A stretch of DNA of 64,000 bases from Nitrospira sp. (GTDB taxonomy: Bacteria; Nitrospirota; Nitrospiria; Nitrospirales; Nitrospiraceae), in the NCBI GenBank assembly GCA_031315995.1, contig JALDRG010000005.1, positions 62,001 to 126,000 of the forward strand. The letters are read 5' to 3'. A model generated the notes under the pieces. That model saw only the letters and a list, made by a program, of their open reading frames with translations, did no database searches and had not been told where the DNA came from. Shown here in pieces: positions 54,164-63,707 of the stretch; position 1 is the stretch's first letter; every line of letters begins with the position of its first letter. A program made the translations under genes and the position numbers.

Positions 54164-56149
54164 ATGACGATCGATTCGAGACGCTGCCAGGACCTTGATC
54201 GAGCGCTCGGCTTGGAATGGTTGGAGACCAATGGGAGAGGCGGGTACGCCTCAGGCACGGTCGCCGGCGCGAATACCCGACGCTACCACGCGGTGCTGCT
54301 GGTGGCCAGACATCCGCCGGTCGATCGCGTGGTCCTGGTGAATCACCTGGAAGACTCGGTGGAGATCGGCGGCCAACCCTTTCCGTTGTCCACGAATCTG
54401 TATGACGGCGTCGTCTATCCGGAGGGCTACCGATATTGCGAAGGGTTCTCCGCATCTCCTTGGCCGACGTGGCGTTTCGCCTCCCATGGAATCTGTGTGG
54501 AGCGTGAACTGTTGTGCCCGGATGGACGTGACATGGTGGTTGTGCGGTGGCGGCTGCTGGGCGACGCACCATCCGCGGTGGTACTGCGGGTCAGGCCGAT
54601 GCTCTCCGGCCGCGATTTCCACGCCACGCATCAGGAAAACGCGGAGGTCCATAGCCGGGCCACGATTCTCGACGGCCGAGTGACGTGGCAACCCTATGCT
54701 GGCCTGCCTCCGGTGCAGGCGTTCCACAATGGGCAGTACCACCATGGGCCGGATTGGTATCGCCATATTCACTATCGGGTCGAGCGCGAGCGCGGCCTCG
54801 ACCACATGGAGGACTGGTGGTCGCCGGGCGAATGTGTGTTCACCCTGCTTCCCGGATCGGCGGCGGAACTTGTGTTCACGACGGAAGCGCCTGCCTCTGT
54901 CAACGTGTCTCAACTGGTCGAGGAGGAGCGTCGTCGTCGTGCCGGGTACCTGGAGTCGGTGCCGACCGATGATCCGTTGGCGCGAAGACTCTGGACCGCG
55001 ACCAGTGCCTATCTTGTGCGGCGGGGAGACCGGCAGACCGTCATCGCCGGATACCCCTGGTTCGCCGATTGGGGACGAGACACCTTCATCGCGTTGCCGG
55101 GGCTCTGTCTGGTGACGGGTCGCTACGACGCGGCTCGGCAGGTGATCGAGTCGTTTGCTTCCCATGTCTCAGAGGGCATGGTGCCGAATCGATTTCCCGA
55201 CGTCGGCGAACAGCCTGAGTACAACACGATCGATGCGTCGCTATGGTACATCCACACCGTGGAGCGATATCTCCGCTACACGCGCGACCTCGCCGGGGTG
55301 CGTCAGATCGCCTGGCCCGCGGTCAAACAGATCGTGGACGGGTATCGTCGAGGCACCCGGTTCGGCATTCGCATGGATGACGATGGACTGATTACCGGAG
55401 GTGCGGAGGGCGTCCAGCTCACCTGGATGGATGCGAAATTCGGCGACTGGGTGGTCACCCCACGGCATGGGAAGCCGGTTGAGATCCAGGCGCTCTGGGT
55501 ACGGGCGTTGGCAGTTGCCGCCGAGTTGGCGGCGCACTTCGGCGAGTCGGACTATGCGGCCCAGTGTCGGCAGGATCGCGCCCACGCCACGGAGTCGTTT
55601 CGTGATCGCTTCTGGTACAACACCGGAGGGTATCTGTTCGATGTCGTGGATGGGCCGATGGGAGATGATGCCTCGTTCCGCCCGAACCAGATTTATGCCG
55701 TGGCGTTGGATGATCAGCTGGTGACGGACGCGCAGGCGAAACAGGTGTTGCAGGTCGTGAAACAGCGATTGCTCACGCCGACGGGCTTACGGACGTTAGC
55801 GCCGGAGGATATTCGATTCTGCGGGTCGTATGAGGGCGGAGTGTGCGAGCGGGATGGTGCGTATCATCAAGGGACCGTGTGGCCGTTTCTGCTCGGTCCG
55901 TTCGTAACGGCTTGGATGAAGACCTACGGCGACAGTCCCTCGGTGCGGTGCGAGGCGCGCCAGTTTCTCGACGGGCTGCTCCAGCATCTGGATGATGCGT
56001 GCCTGGGCCAGGTGGCCGAAATTTTTGACGGTCAACAACCGTCCCGTGCGCGCGGCTGTGTCGCGCAGGCCTGGTCTGTGGCTGAACCGCTACGTGCCCT
56101 CATCGAGGATATCGGTGTGGCTCGCGACCAGTCGTCGGTTCCGCGTTGA
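54164..56149 (+). CDS. Amylo-alpha-1,6-glucosidase (glycogen debranching-type, GH133)
   Basis: A 661-residue cytoplasmic protein. The N-terminal domain shows LEWLETNGRGGYASGTVAGANTRRYHAVLL in part, the signature of bacterial GDE_N domains. The C-terminal (alpha/alpha)6 barrel has YPWFADWGRDTFIALPGL, VPNRFPDVGEQPEYNTIDASLWY and DGAYHQGTVWPFLLGPF, which carry the catalytic acids of GDE_C. It removes alpha-1,6 branches from glycogen-like glucans. ATG at 54164 with GGAGAAACGGG upstream is preferred. With the GH63-like gene before it, it forms a small glucan or compatible-solute breakdown unit. Confidence 0.9.
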   Translation: MTIDSRRCQDLDRALGLEWLETNGRGGYASGTVAGANTRRYHAVLLVARHPPVDRVVLVNHLEDSVEIGGQPFPLSTNLYDGVVYPEGYRYCEGFSASPWPTWRFASHGICVERELLCPDGRDMVVVRWRLLGDAPSAVVLRVRPMLSGRDFHATHQENAEVHSRATILDGRVTWQPYAGLPPVQAFHNGQYHHGPDWYRHIHYRVERERGLDHMEDWWSPGECVFTLLPGSAAELVFTTEAPASVNVSQLVEEERRRRAGYLESVPTDDPLARRLWTATSAYLVRRGDRQTVIAGYPWFADWGRDTFIALPGLCLVTGRYDAARQVIESFASHVSEGMVPNRFPDVGEQPEYNTIDASLWYIHTVERYLRYTRDLAGVRQIAWPAVKQIVDGYRRGTRFGIRMDDDGLITGGAEGVQLTWMDAKFGDWVVTPRHGKPVEIQALWVRALAVAAELAAHFGESDYAAQCRQDRAHATESFRDRFWYNTGGYLFDVVDGPMGDDASFRPNQIYAVALDDQLVTDAQAKQVLQVVKQRLLTPTGLRTLAPEDIRFCGSYEGGVCERDGAYHQGTVWPFLLGPFVTAWMKTYGDSPSVRCEARQFLDGLLQHLDDACLGQVAEIFDGQQPSRARGCVAQAWSVAEPLRALIEDIGVARDQSSVPR

Positions 56150-56299
56150 GTCGTTCCCCGTTCTCCCCACTTCTCCGGTCGGATCATTCATCACACCCTC
56201 GAGGATGCTGTCGGAGATTGCTCGATCGCCGTCGGGGGGGCCTGATTCTGTCTCGGAAATCTTGACAGTGAAAGAACCGATCCGGTAAGGATAGGAGTG

Positions 56300-56806
56300 A
56301 TGAGAAAGATTGGGTCTGTGAAATCTTGTGCGCTGTTGTCCATCGGGCTGTTCTTAACCGGCTGCCAGGTGCTCGACTCCTCGACGCGCACATCCGCGCC
56401 ACGATCGGCTTCGGTGATGTCGATGTGGGAGTTGTATCGGCATTGTCGATCCAGCAGTGATGTCGAGACAGTCTTGTCTGCGGCGAAACAACTGCAGCAG
56501 TCCGCCGATACTCATGGTGTTCCCGCGCCCGATGTTCCGAAGAGTCTGGACCGATTTGTCACGCGGCAGCCGGTTCGCACAACCGTCGATCCGAAGGCGC
56601 TGGCGGCATCGTGTACCCTGCAAGCGGCTCAAACGAGTTTGAACGCCGGGCGGGAACAGGAAGCAGAGCAGCTCCTGTACGCCGTGGTGCTGAGTTATCC
56701 GGAAAACGACTATACCTTCTATGTCGCGCAAGCGAGGGTCTGGATTGAGGAGCTGCATCGTCCCGGCACGCTCGATTCTGTCGCCCACCCCATCTCCACC
56801 TACTAA
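56300..56806 (+). CDS. Predicted lipoprotein, function unknown
   Basis: A 168-residue protein with a signal peptide ending in FLTGC, so the Cys is a lipidation site. The mature part is mostly helical and TPR-like: VMSMWELYRHCRSSSDVETVLSAAKQL near the front and LQAAQTSLNAGREQEAEQLLYAVVLSYPENDYTFYVAQARVWIEEL in part near the end. I do not recognise a named family. ATG at 56300 is preferred over GTG at 56297. Confidence 0.7.
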   Translation: MRKIGSVKSCALLSIGLFLTGCQVLDSSTRTSAPRSASVMSMWELYRHCRSSSDVETVLSAAKQLQQSADTHGVPAPDVPKSLDRFVTRQPVRTTVDPKALAASCTLQAAQTSLNAGREQEAEQLLYAVVLSYPENDYTFYVAQARVWIEELHRPGTLDSVAHPISTY

Positions 56807-57035
56807 CCTGCTGTCGATCTCGTCTCGTTTCTTACTCCGCTCAACTGGTGTTGATCCGGTTCCCTCGATCAACATGGAGCAACTGTTTAATGTCGGTGCG
56901 ACTCGGATCAAGCCATTGGCCTGCCTATTTGACCCGACCCTGCATGGGTAGAGCAGGGCCGGCGAGATCGGCGTTCCATCGGAGGCGGTCTGACGTCCAC
57001 CGTGCCCTCTCTGTCTCGCTGCAAGCGGAGGCTGA

Positions 57036-58070
57036 GTGAAACGAGTCAGAGGCTGGTATCGAGTGTGGCGAGGGAACACCTGTTGCCAAATGATGCGCGG
57101 GGTGATGGCCTATGTCCGGCCGCTGTCGATCGTAGGAAGACACTTCTACCGGCTTCGTTGGTGTCCGCCTCTGTATCGGGTGATCAATCGGCGGTCTCGG
57201 CGCGTGTTTCACTCGATTCCGCAGGTACTCGCTCCGCATAGCGTCGAAGTCGTTCAGCCGCTTGAAACCGAGGGGATATTTCGTGCCTCTGTCGATGCGT
57301 TGGCGAGTGATCCGGATTTGTTCCGGGATCTGTCGCGGGATGCATAGATATTGCTGGCCGGACAGGATATCCAGGACAAGATCAGGCAACGATGCAATAC
57401 GAGCGATGCGAAATGGTATGTGGTGCGGGCGATCGGACATCGTGCGAAACGCCAGTCGATTCCCTCGTCTTTTGTCCGGTTCTTTCTCCACCCGCAATTG
57501 CTGAGTATCGCCGGCTGCTATCTCGGGATACAGGTCCGCCTCAACTATACGGATGTCTGGCATAATATTCCCGTTCGGGAAGACGAGCCTCCGATTTCCG
57601 CGGAGGTCTGGCATCGCGACCATGAAGACTTGCGACTCATCAAGGTCTTTGTGCTGCTGTCGGATGTCGATGCGAACATGGGACCGTTCACGTATCTGAA
57701 CCGGTCGCATGTGGGCGGCGAGTATGGTTCCCTATTTCCCGCGATTCCTCCTATCGGGCGTTACCCGAAACAGGATATCGTCGACCGGCTGATCACCGAC
57801 ACGCCGTTGCCGTCCGCATCCTGCATCGGGCCGGCCGGAACGGTCATTCTCTGCGACTCGAGCGGACTGCATCGAGGCGGCCGGTCGCTAACTCGTCCAC
57901 GGATCGTCCTCGTGGGTGTCTACACCTCCAATGCCGGGCTCGATGCTGTCCGCTATTCCCTCCCTCGATCGGTCGGCCACGACCAGTTGTCCCCCGCGGC
58001 GAAGTTCGCGCTCTATTCTTGGCACACTCTTCGTCAACCGGTATCGGCGCAGGTTGCTGGATACTCGTGA
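57036..58070 (+). pseudogene. PhyH-like Fe(II)/2-oxoglutarate dioxygenase, split by an in-frame amber codon
   Basis: Codons 1-103 (57036-57344) and the continuing frame 57348-58070 are in one phase, separated only by TAG at 57345-57347. The first part holds the N-terminal segment FRASVDALASDPDLFRDLSRDA. After the stop, the second part has the catalytic double-stranded beta-helix of phytanoyl-CoA dioxygenase-like proteins. The iron ligands are His and Asp in VWHRDHED and a distal His in SGLHRGGRS. Without the stop the protein would be 344 residues. Possibilities are a recent nonsense mutation, a sequencing error, suppression, or restart at TTG 57351. The substrate is unknown. Confidence 0.7.
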
Positions 58071-58176
58071 GCTGAGTATTGACAGAGCTGGTGGATGGCC
58101 GTACCCTCGCACGTCGGAACGTGGGTGTGGGTGCTCAGTCTACTACGTACGGTATGTGACATTACGGAGGATGGTG

Positions 58177-58728
58177 ATGATGGAGATCCAGCGATTGATG
58201 AAACGAAGTGCGGGCTGGAGGGGAATGCTTGCGGGGGTTCTCCTGGTGGTCGGCGGGTGGCCGGTGGTGGCGCCCGCGGCCGACGAATTGCCCAAAGAAG
58301 GCGTCTTGCCCGCGGTCTCGGCCGGAAAGGCTGTGCAGGCGGCGCTCGATTTCTGCAAGAAGGATGGGTATCGGGTCAGCGCGTCCGTCGTGGATCGCGC
58401 CGGGCTCTTGCGTGCCATGATGCGGGCCGATGGAGCTGGGCCACACACGGTCGACAGCAGCCGAAAGAAGGCCTATACCGCCGCCAGCTTGCGGCGCGCG
58501 ACGAGCGACTTGGCCGAAATGATTGCCAAGCAGCCGACGTTGCAGGCGCTACGCGAAATGAACGAGAGTATTCTGATGGTCGGAGGCGGATTGCCGATTG
58601 AGATCGCCGGAGATGTGGTTGGAGCGATCGGTGTCGGTGGGGCACCGGGCGCGCATCTGGACGATGCCTGCGCTCAGGCGGGCCTTGATGCGATCGGCGC
58701 GGCTCCGAAACTGCCTGCCGCCAAATGA
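58177..58728 (+). CDS. Secreted GlcG/HbpS-family protein
   Basis: A 183-residue protein with a signal peptide (about 1-32, ending APAA). The domain that follows is typical of GlcG/HbpS: AVQAALDFCKKDGYRVSASVVDRAGLLRAMMRADGAG in part, then SRKKAYTAASLRRAT, and GGLPIEIAGDVVGAIGVGGAPG. Family members bind haem or act in glycolate and cobalamin-related pathways; in the periplasm a redox or haem-binding role is possible. GGAGG at 58166-58170 favours ATG at 58177 or 58180. The last codons overlap the next gene (ATGA), which implies coupling. Confidence 0.85.
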   Translation: MMEIQRLMKRSAGWRGMLAGVLLVVGGWPVVAPAADELPKEGVLPAVSAGKAVQAALDFCKKDGYRVSASVVDRAGLLRAMMRADGAGPHTVDSSRKKAYTAASLRRATSDLAEMIAKQPTLQALREMNESILMVGGGLPIEIAGDVVGAIGVGGAPGAHLDDACAQAGLDAIGAAPKLPAAK

Positions 58729-59189
58729 TTCTGGTGCGAGGGAGAGGACCAGGCTTGGGCCTGATCAGTCTGGTCCTCCTCCTGTCGGCCTGTAATAACG
58801 ATCGTCCTGAGCCGGCCGAGGTCGAGCTTCCCTCGGCCGGACTTCGGCTGAATATCACTCGTGTCGCCACTCATCCCTTTCTTTCCCGTTACCGGTTGAC
58901 GCTTCAGATTGAAGGGCCACAGGGTTGTTCGGCCACGGCTGAGCTATTCCCTGACACAGGTTATGCCGGGAGACGGAATGTGTACCAACAGCCGTCCGGT
59001 GCCATCACGGTCTTGGGACAGTACGATGCGCGGGTGTTCGATCGAATTAGTTGCAGTATCCGCCTGGTGGAGTTTCAGTCTCTGATCGGTCAGTCGATAT
59101 TTCTCGGTGCGTTCGACGTCGATGCTCAGAAACAGTGGCGATTTCTTCCCGCGTCCATGAGGCCGGAGCGGTCGTTCGACAAGCACTAG
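58725..59189 (+). CDS. Predicted lipoprotein, function unknown
   Basis: A 154-residue protein whose signal peptide ends LLLSAC, a lipobox. The mature domain is beta-rich (GLRLNITRVATHP, YRLTLQIEGPQGCSATAEL, QPSGAITVLGQYDARVFDRISCSIRLVEF in part) with two Cys residues in it. I do not recognise the family. Its ATG overlaps the stop of the GlcG-like gene (ATGA), so the two secreted proteins are likely made in fixed ratio. Confidence 0.75.
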   Translation: MILVRGRGPGLGLISLVLLLSACNNDRPEPAEVELPSAGLRLNITRVATHPFLSRYRLTLQIEGPQGCSATAELFPDTGYAGRRNVYQQPSGAITVLGQYDARVFDRISCSIRLVEFQSLIGQSIFLGAFDVDAQKQWRFLPASMRPERSFDKH

Positions 59190-59318
59190 GGGCGCAGTGT
59201 TGATCAGATTCGCAGGTGCTGGGGGCGCTGCGGCTCGGGCATCACGATGTGCGGAGGAACCTATCGGGAATTCCGCCTGGTGTCGGACAGCAAGCCCGGG
59301 CGTCGATGGTTCTCTCCA

Positions 59319-60245
59319 TCAGGATCGATGGGAGCGAGTCCGATCGGTTTCGTTCATCCGGTCGTTGAAGGTCAGTTCAGCCACTGCGGACTTGTCTAAT
59401 TCCCCTTTGCCGAGGTCGATCAGCCGTCGATATTGGTCGTAGGTGGCTTGTGCGAGTGGAAGATCCAGCCCTGCCTGTTGCGCCAATGCGCAGGCAATGC
59501 CCGAGTCTTTGGCGGCGTGGGTAGCCGAGAAATAACAGTCATGGGCCCGTTGTTGCATGTCTTCTCCGTCGGTTTCGAGCACGCGGGAGTTTGCGCCGGT
59601 CTGAGAGAAGACTTCACGCAACATCGTGAGGTCCAGACCCAGGGCTGACCCCAGTCCGAGCCCCTCGGCCAGCGCGGCGGTGTTGGCGTTCATAACCATA
59701 TTCACCAGAGCCTTCACCTTGGCGGCTTCGCCGGCCGGTCCGATATAACGGAGATGAGCGCTCAGATCCTGCAACAGTGGTTTCGCCCGCTCAAACACAT
59801 CAGGCCGCCCGGCGCACATCAAATAGAGCGTGCCTTGGCGCGCTTGTGTGATGCTGCTGGCCATGGAGGCTTCGAGGCTCCGGCCGCCCTGTTGCTCCAC
59901 TAGCGCATGGACGTCTCGTTGAAGGTCAGGAGACAGGGTGGCGCAATTGATGAAGAGGCGACCGGGAGCGTGACGCAACAGGCTGTCCTGGCCTCCGGCT
60001 GAATAGATCTGGCGCATGGCCTCATCGTCCGATACCACCGTCAACACCGTATCGGCCAGCTCAGCCAATTGAGCCGGCGTCCGCGCGGCTACACACCTTA
60101 ATTCCGCAGCGAGTGCCTGCGCGCGTTGCGCGTGGGTATCGTAGATTGCGACGATTGGATACTGGAGGTCGTGGAGTCGCCTGGCCATGTTGGACCCCAT
60201 GCGTCCCACTCCCACGATACCGATACGAAAGCCTGACCGTGCCAT
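59319..60245 (-). CDS. NAD(P)-dependent beta-hydroxyacid dehydrogenase
   Basis: A 308-residue enzyme of the 3-hydroxyisobutyrate dehydrogenase family. The Rossmann motif is GIVGVGRMGSNMARRL near the start. FINCATLSPDLQRDV, near residue 120, matches the substrate-binding segment. The catalytic Lys lies in GEAAKVKALVNMVMNANTAALAEGL. The substrate may be glyoxylate or succinic semialdehyde (GLYR-type) or 3-hydroxyisobutyrate; sequence alone does not decide. ATG at 60245 (MARSGFRIG) starts the Rossmann fold. Confidence 0.9.
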   Translation of the reverse strand: MARSGFRIGIVGVGRMGSNMARRLHDLQYPIVAIYDTHAQRAQALAAELRCVAARTPAQLAELADTVLTVVSDDEAMRQIYSAGGQDSLLRHAPGRLFINCATLSPDLQRDVHALVEQQGGRSLEASMASSITQARQGTLYLMCAGRPDVFERAKPLLQDLSAHLRYIGPAGEAAKVKALVNMVMNANTAALAEGLGLGSALGLDLTMLREVFSQTGANSRVLETDGEDMQQRAHDCYFSATHAAKDSGIACALAQQAGLDLPLAQATYDQYRRLIDLGKGELDKSAVAELTFNDRMNETDRTRSHRS

Positions 60246-60386
60246 CCGCGACCTCCCTGAAAACATGCTACTCTGCCGGGGGCGGAAGTGTACCACAGTC
60301 CTTTCTGAGGCAGGTATCCTGAAGTCTGCCTGTGCTCAGGTGCGGGGGGAGTTCACGAGAGCAACCAGAAACGCGGGGAGTCCGGT

Positions 60387-60608
60387 ATGCAACAGTCGAT
60401 TGTCGGGTATCACCTGGACGAGGAAGGCCATTGGGTGGCCGATCTTCGCTGTGGCCATGGCCAACATGTGCGACATCAGCCACCCCTGACGAGCCGTCCG
60501 TGGGTGCTGACGGAAGAGGGCCGGCGCGCGTTCCTCGGCACCGAGTTAAATTGTAAGAAGTGTGAGGAGGGGGGCGATGGGAGCGGCCCCACCGAAGCCC
60601 TGTTTTGA
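60387..60608 (+). CDS. DUF3565 protein
   Basis: A 73-residue protein with QSIVGYHLDEEGHWVADLRCGHGQHVRHQPP in part, then RPWVLTEEGRRAFLG and a terminal CKKC. This matches DUF3565, a short family of unknown function with several conserved Cys and His residues that suggest metal binding. It probably starts at ATG 60387. It is divergent from the dehydrogenase gene. Confidence 0.85.
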   Translation: MQQSIVGYHLDEEGHWVADLRCGHGQHVRHQPPLTSRPWVLTEEGRRAFLGTELNCKKCEEGGDGSGPTEALF

Positions 60609-60683
60609 AGGCATCGGCGGGGCGGATGCGGGTGATGCGATGCCCGGATCAGAATCGACGACGATAAGCGCTGGTGACGGCAC

Positions 60684-61508
60684 TTAGCTCCAGAGCCAAT
60701 CGAAGAGAGACGTGAACCATCCCGTCACACTTGAGACCCAGGATTCGTCTTGGGTGGCGGATGCGGTTGGGGTGTGCGGGATCGGGGAGGGAGCGGGTGC
60801 CTGGACGGCCTTTGCCGGCACGCTTGGAGGTGTAGGCGCCGTGAGGACCGATGTGGGCTGAGGCGCGGCAGGTGCCGTAGCCATGCCGACTGCTGGAGTC
60901 GGTGCCTCGGACGCAGCCGGCGCAGGGACCGGAGATGTCGGGGTGGGTTCACTGGGGAGTGATTGGGGAGTGATGACTGCGACCATGTGCGGCTCCAGCG
61001 GGCTGCCGTCCACTTTGGTCACATGGTCTTCCGAGCTCGGCTGCGTCGTCGCCATGGACTGTTCATGCTGCGCCGTGAGGGCCTCCAAACGCTTTTCATT
61101 CCGTTTCGTCTCGCTGATTTCCTTCAACATGGCCTGACGCCGGCCGCGCAACACGGCGATGTTGTGCTCGAGCGCCACGAGTTTGGCCTGGTTGGTCTTG
61201 TGGAGCTGGTCATAAGCGCCTTGAATCTTCGTCAACTCGCTCTTGAGATTGGCGAGCGTGCGCTCCTCGCGCTGGTTGGCGAGGTGTGCCGCATCCCGTT
61301 GTTGTTCGAGGCGTTGGATATCCGCCTGAGTCTGAGCGAGTTCAGTGGCATGCGCGTGTGCTTCGTGCCGGGCTGTTTCGTAGGTCTGTTGCGAGACGCA
61401 ACCTCCCAGCATCAAGGCAGCGCTTCCAACCATGCACCAGAGTGCAAGGTCTCGGATGTTCCGAGGGGAAGCAGTCGAGAGAGTCGGACGAGGGGTGATG
61501 GATTGCAT
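60684..61508 (-). CDS. Coiled-coil lipoprotein with Pro-rich tail
   Basis: A 274-residue predicted lipoprotein with lipobox LGGC (Cys37). Residues 40-150 are a long heptad-like coiled coil. A Pro/Ala/Thr-rich region follows (about 170-245). The last 20 residues, with WVSSVTGWFTSLFDWLW, form an amphipathic, Trp-rich helix that could touch a membrane. The start of the mature protein (CVSQQTYE) resembles that of the HhH lipoprotein at 8918 (CVSDKKYHE), so the two may share an origin or partner. The function is unknown. Confidence 0.75.
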   Translation of the reverse strand: MQSITPRPTLSTASPRNIRDLALWCMVGSAALMLGGCVSQQTYETARHEAHAHATELAQTQADIQRLEQQRDAAHLANQREERTLANLKSELTKIQGAYDQLHKTNQAKLVALEHNIAVLRGRRQAMLKEISETKRNEKRLEALTAQHEQSMATTQPSSEDHVTKVDGSPLEPHMVAVITPQSLPSEPTPTSPVPAPAASEAPTPAVGMATAPAAPQPTSVLTAPTPPSVPAKAVQAPAPSPIPHTPTASATQDESWVSSVTGWFTSLFDWLWS

Positions 61509-61691
61509 GGGACGCTCCTCCCAGGTACGTACAGTGCCAGTAACTGCGATAGGGAATCCGCTTCTGCGGAGCCGATCTGCTTGAGGTTAATTTTTCAGAA
61601 AAGTAGAAAAACGGCAAAATATTTCGGGAAACCTGCAGCACGGTGTCACGGCGGGAGGAGTGGCGTCCGGCACGGACCTGGTATGGAGAGG

Positions 61692-62813
61692 TTATTGAAC
61701 GATCATGCAGTCCGTCTGACAAGGCACCTGCATGTCGAGGCCTGGCTGATGCCAGGGGTGAAGCAGGGGACCGTCATACCGATAACCGCCTAGGACCGGG
61801 TCAGTGGAGAAGAGGAGTGGTGTATCGAGGTCCAGTACGTCGAAGCCGCCTAGCCCCAGCACGAGTCCGAAGGAACACCCCATGGCGATACGGGTTTCCA
61901 GCATGCCCCCGATCATCAGGCGGAGTCCTGCGGAGAGGGCGAATGCGGCGATTCTGCGAGCTTCCAATACACCGGTTTTCATGATCTTGATGTTGATGTA
62001 GTCGGCCGCCTGCAAGCGTACGACCCGGCGAGCGTCCTCGAGTGATCGAACGGATTCATCAGCCGCCACGGGAATACCTGTCAGGTGTCGAATAGCTTGC
62101 AGGCCTTCGAGATCCTCCCGAAGGACCGGTTGTTCGAGCAGGACCAGACGCCCTCCGAATTGTTTCACCCCGCTGACAAAGTGAATGCAGTCTTCTCGGG
62201 AGAAGCCCTGATTCCCGTCGCCGATAAAGCCGATATCGGGGAGTGCATCGTGTACGGCGTGTAACCGGAGAATGTCCTGTTCGACATCCGTTCCAATCTT
62301 CATCTTGAAGAGGCGGAATCCTTTGGCATACCAACTGCGTGAGAGTTCCAGCGTTTTTCCGAGACTGCAGATCGGGATGGTGATGTCGGTTTCCCGTGCT
62401 CGGACGTCGGCCGATCCCCAGAGTCGCCAGAATGGGATAGCTTGCGATCGACAATAGGCATCGAGCACCGCCGTTTCCAATCCGCAACGGGCGGCGGGAT
62501 GGAATGGGGCCTGTTCGGTGAGCCGATCTGCCAGGACCGCATAGTCCGCGACGGATTGCCCCACCAAGGTTCGGGCCAGCTCTGTAGCGGCCGCGAGGCA
62601 GGATATCCGATCCTCATCCCCGACTTCAGGGAACGGGGCGGCCTCCCCGATGCCCTGAGTTCCATCCCCCAAGGTCACTCGCATGAAGAGGTTCTGTGCC
62701 GTTTCCCGTGACCCGGTGGCGACGACGAACGGATCAGTAATCGGGATATCGACCGGCCAGATCTCGAGGCGCTGGATAACGTCGGCCGTGAGCGGGGATG
62801 ACGTGGTGCTCAT
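61692..62813 (-). CDS. Dipeptide epimerase-like enzyme (enolase superfamily)
   Basis: A 373-residue enzyme from ATG at 62813. The capping domain has IWPVDIPITDPFVVATG. The barrel carries the expected residues: KMKIG (catalytic Lys pair), GDGNQG (metal Asp), LEQPV (metal Glu), AADES (metal Asp), and INIKIMKTG with the second catalytic Lys. Closest in style are L-Ala-D/L-Glu epimerases that recycle murein peptides, but the superfamily also has muconate cycloisomerases. The start overlaps the stop of the sulfite-oxidase-like gene by 4 bp (ATGA). Confidence 0.88.
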   Translation of the reverse strand: MSTTSSPLTADVIQRLEIWPVDIPITDPFVVATGSRETAQNLFMRVTLGDGTQGIGEAAPFPEVGDEDRISCLAAATELARTLVGQSVADYAVLADRLTEQAPFHPAARCGLETAVLDAYCRSQAIPFWRLWGSADVRARETDITIPICSLGKTLELSRSWYAKGFRLFKMKIGTDVEQDILRLHAVHDALPDIGFIGDGNQGFSREDCIHFVSGVKQFGGRLVLLEQPVLREDLEGLQAIRHLTGIPVAADESVRSLEDARRVVRLQAADYINIKIMKTGVLEARRIAAFALSAGLRLMIGGMLETRIAMGCSFGLVLGLGGFDVLDLDTPLLFSTDPVLGGYRYDGPLLHPWHQPGLDMQVPCQTDCMIVQ

Positions 62814-63454
62814 CCGTACCGGTCGTTTTGCCAGGGAAAGGCGCTGTTGGAATAGCCCCGCACTTCCCAGAAACCCTTCTCGTCGCGCTCGGAGAAGGTG
62901 ATTGCCTTGATCCATTTGGCGCCTTTCCAGGCGTAACGTTTCGGGATAATCATGCGCACCGGGCCGCCGTGCTCCTTCGTGAGCGGTCGCCCGTTCCATT
63001 TGTAGGTGAGGAGCACGTCGTCGGCCTGACAGGCGTCCAGCGGTAAATTGGTGGTGTAATCGTCGTAGGATTTAAACAAGACGAATCGAGCGGACGAAAG
63101 CGGTTGAACGACGGTCATCAGTTGTTTGAAACTGACCCCTTCCCATTCATTGTCAAAGCGACTCCAGGACGTCACGCAATGAAAGTCCGACACGTCTTTG
63201 AATTGCGGTTGCGCAAGGAAGTCTGCCCAGGTCCAGGTGACGGGGGTCGTCACCGCACCTCCGATGGTGAGCGTCCATTCCGAGAGCGGGATATCAGGCT
63301 TTTGACCCAGGTCAAGTACCGGCCAGGTTTCTACGAGATGTTGGCCGGGAGGGAGTCGCTCGTCTCCCTCGTAGAAGACCTCGCGTTCTTCTCCGCCGCG
63401 TCTGGCCTTGGCCCAATGTTCCTTCGTTTTGATTAAGCGGTCATTTTGATCCAT
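62810..63454 (-). CDS. Sulfite-oxidase-like molybdopterin oxidoreductase
   Basis: A 214-residue protein from ATG at 63454, of the small sulfite-oxidase-like family that holds only the molybdopterin-binding domain. Signatures are PLSEWTLTIGG, DFHCVTSWSRFDNEWEGV with the molybdenum-ligand Cys, DVLLTYKWNGRPLTKEHGGPVRM in part, and AWKGAKWIKAITF. There is no signal peptide and no haem or dimerisation domain, so it is probably cytoplasmic. The substrate is unknown. It precedes, and is translationally coupled to, the dipeptide epimerase-like gene. Confidence 0.9.
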   Translation of the reverse strand: MDQNDRLIKTKEHWAKARRGGEEREVFYEGDERLPPGQHLVETWPVLDLGQKPDIPLSEWTLTIGGAVTTPVTWTWADFLAQPQFKDVSDFHCVTSWSRFDNEWEGVSFKQLMTVVQPLSSARFVLFKSYDDYTTNLPLDACQADDVLLTYKWNGRPLTKEHGGPVRMIIPKRYAWKGAKWIKAITFSERDEKGFWEVRGYSNSAFPWQNDRYG

Positions 63455-63707
63455 GCCCAGCCTCCCTAAGGATAGAGTAGGACAAGAGGCTAGGATCTTA
63501 CAAGACTGGCGTCGTCGACCGATTGGTGCCGGTGATCGTGGTCCTTGTCGCCTCAGGGCGGGGAGATCAAGCATCCTGAGGATGTTGGCCCTGTCGGAAT
63601 GGCGGTGAGGAGACTGAAGACACGAGGAGGGGTATTTCGAGGGGTCGAACGACGAGGGTAAGCCAAGCCACGGCACAACCCATGGCCATTGCTCGGCTCG
63701 GCGAGGA

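Noticed and set aside
60750..60962. Arg/Gly/Cys-rich plus-strand frame opposite the coiled-coil lipoprotein
   Set aside because: It is the antisense of the Pro/Ala-rich linker codons, which explains its odd composition.
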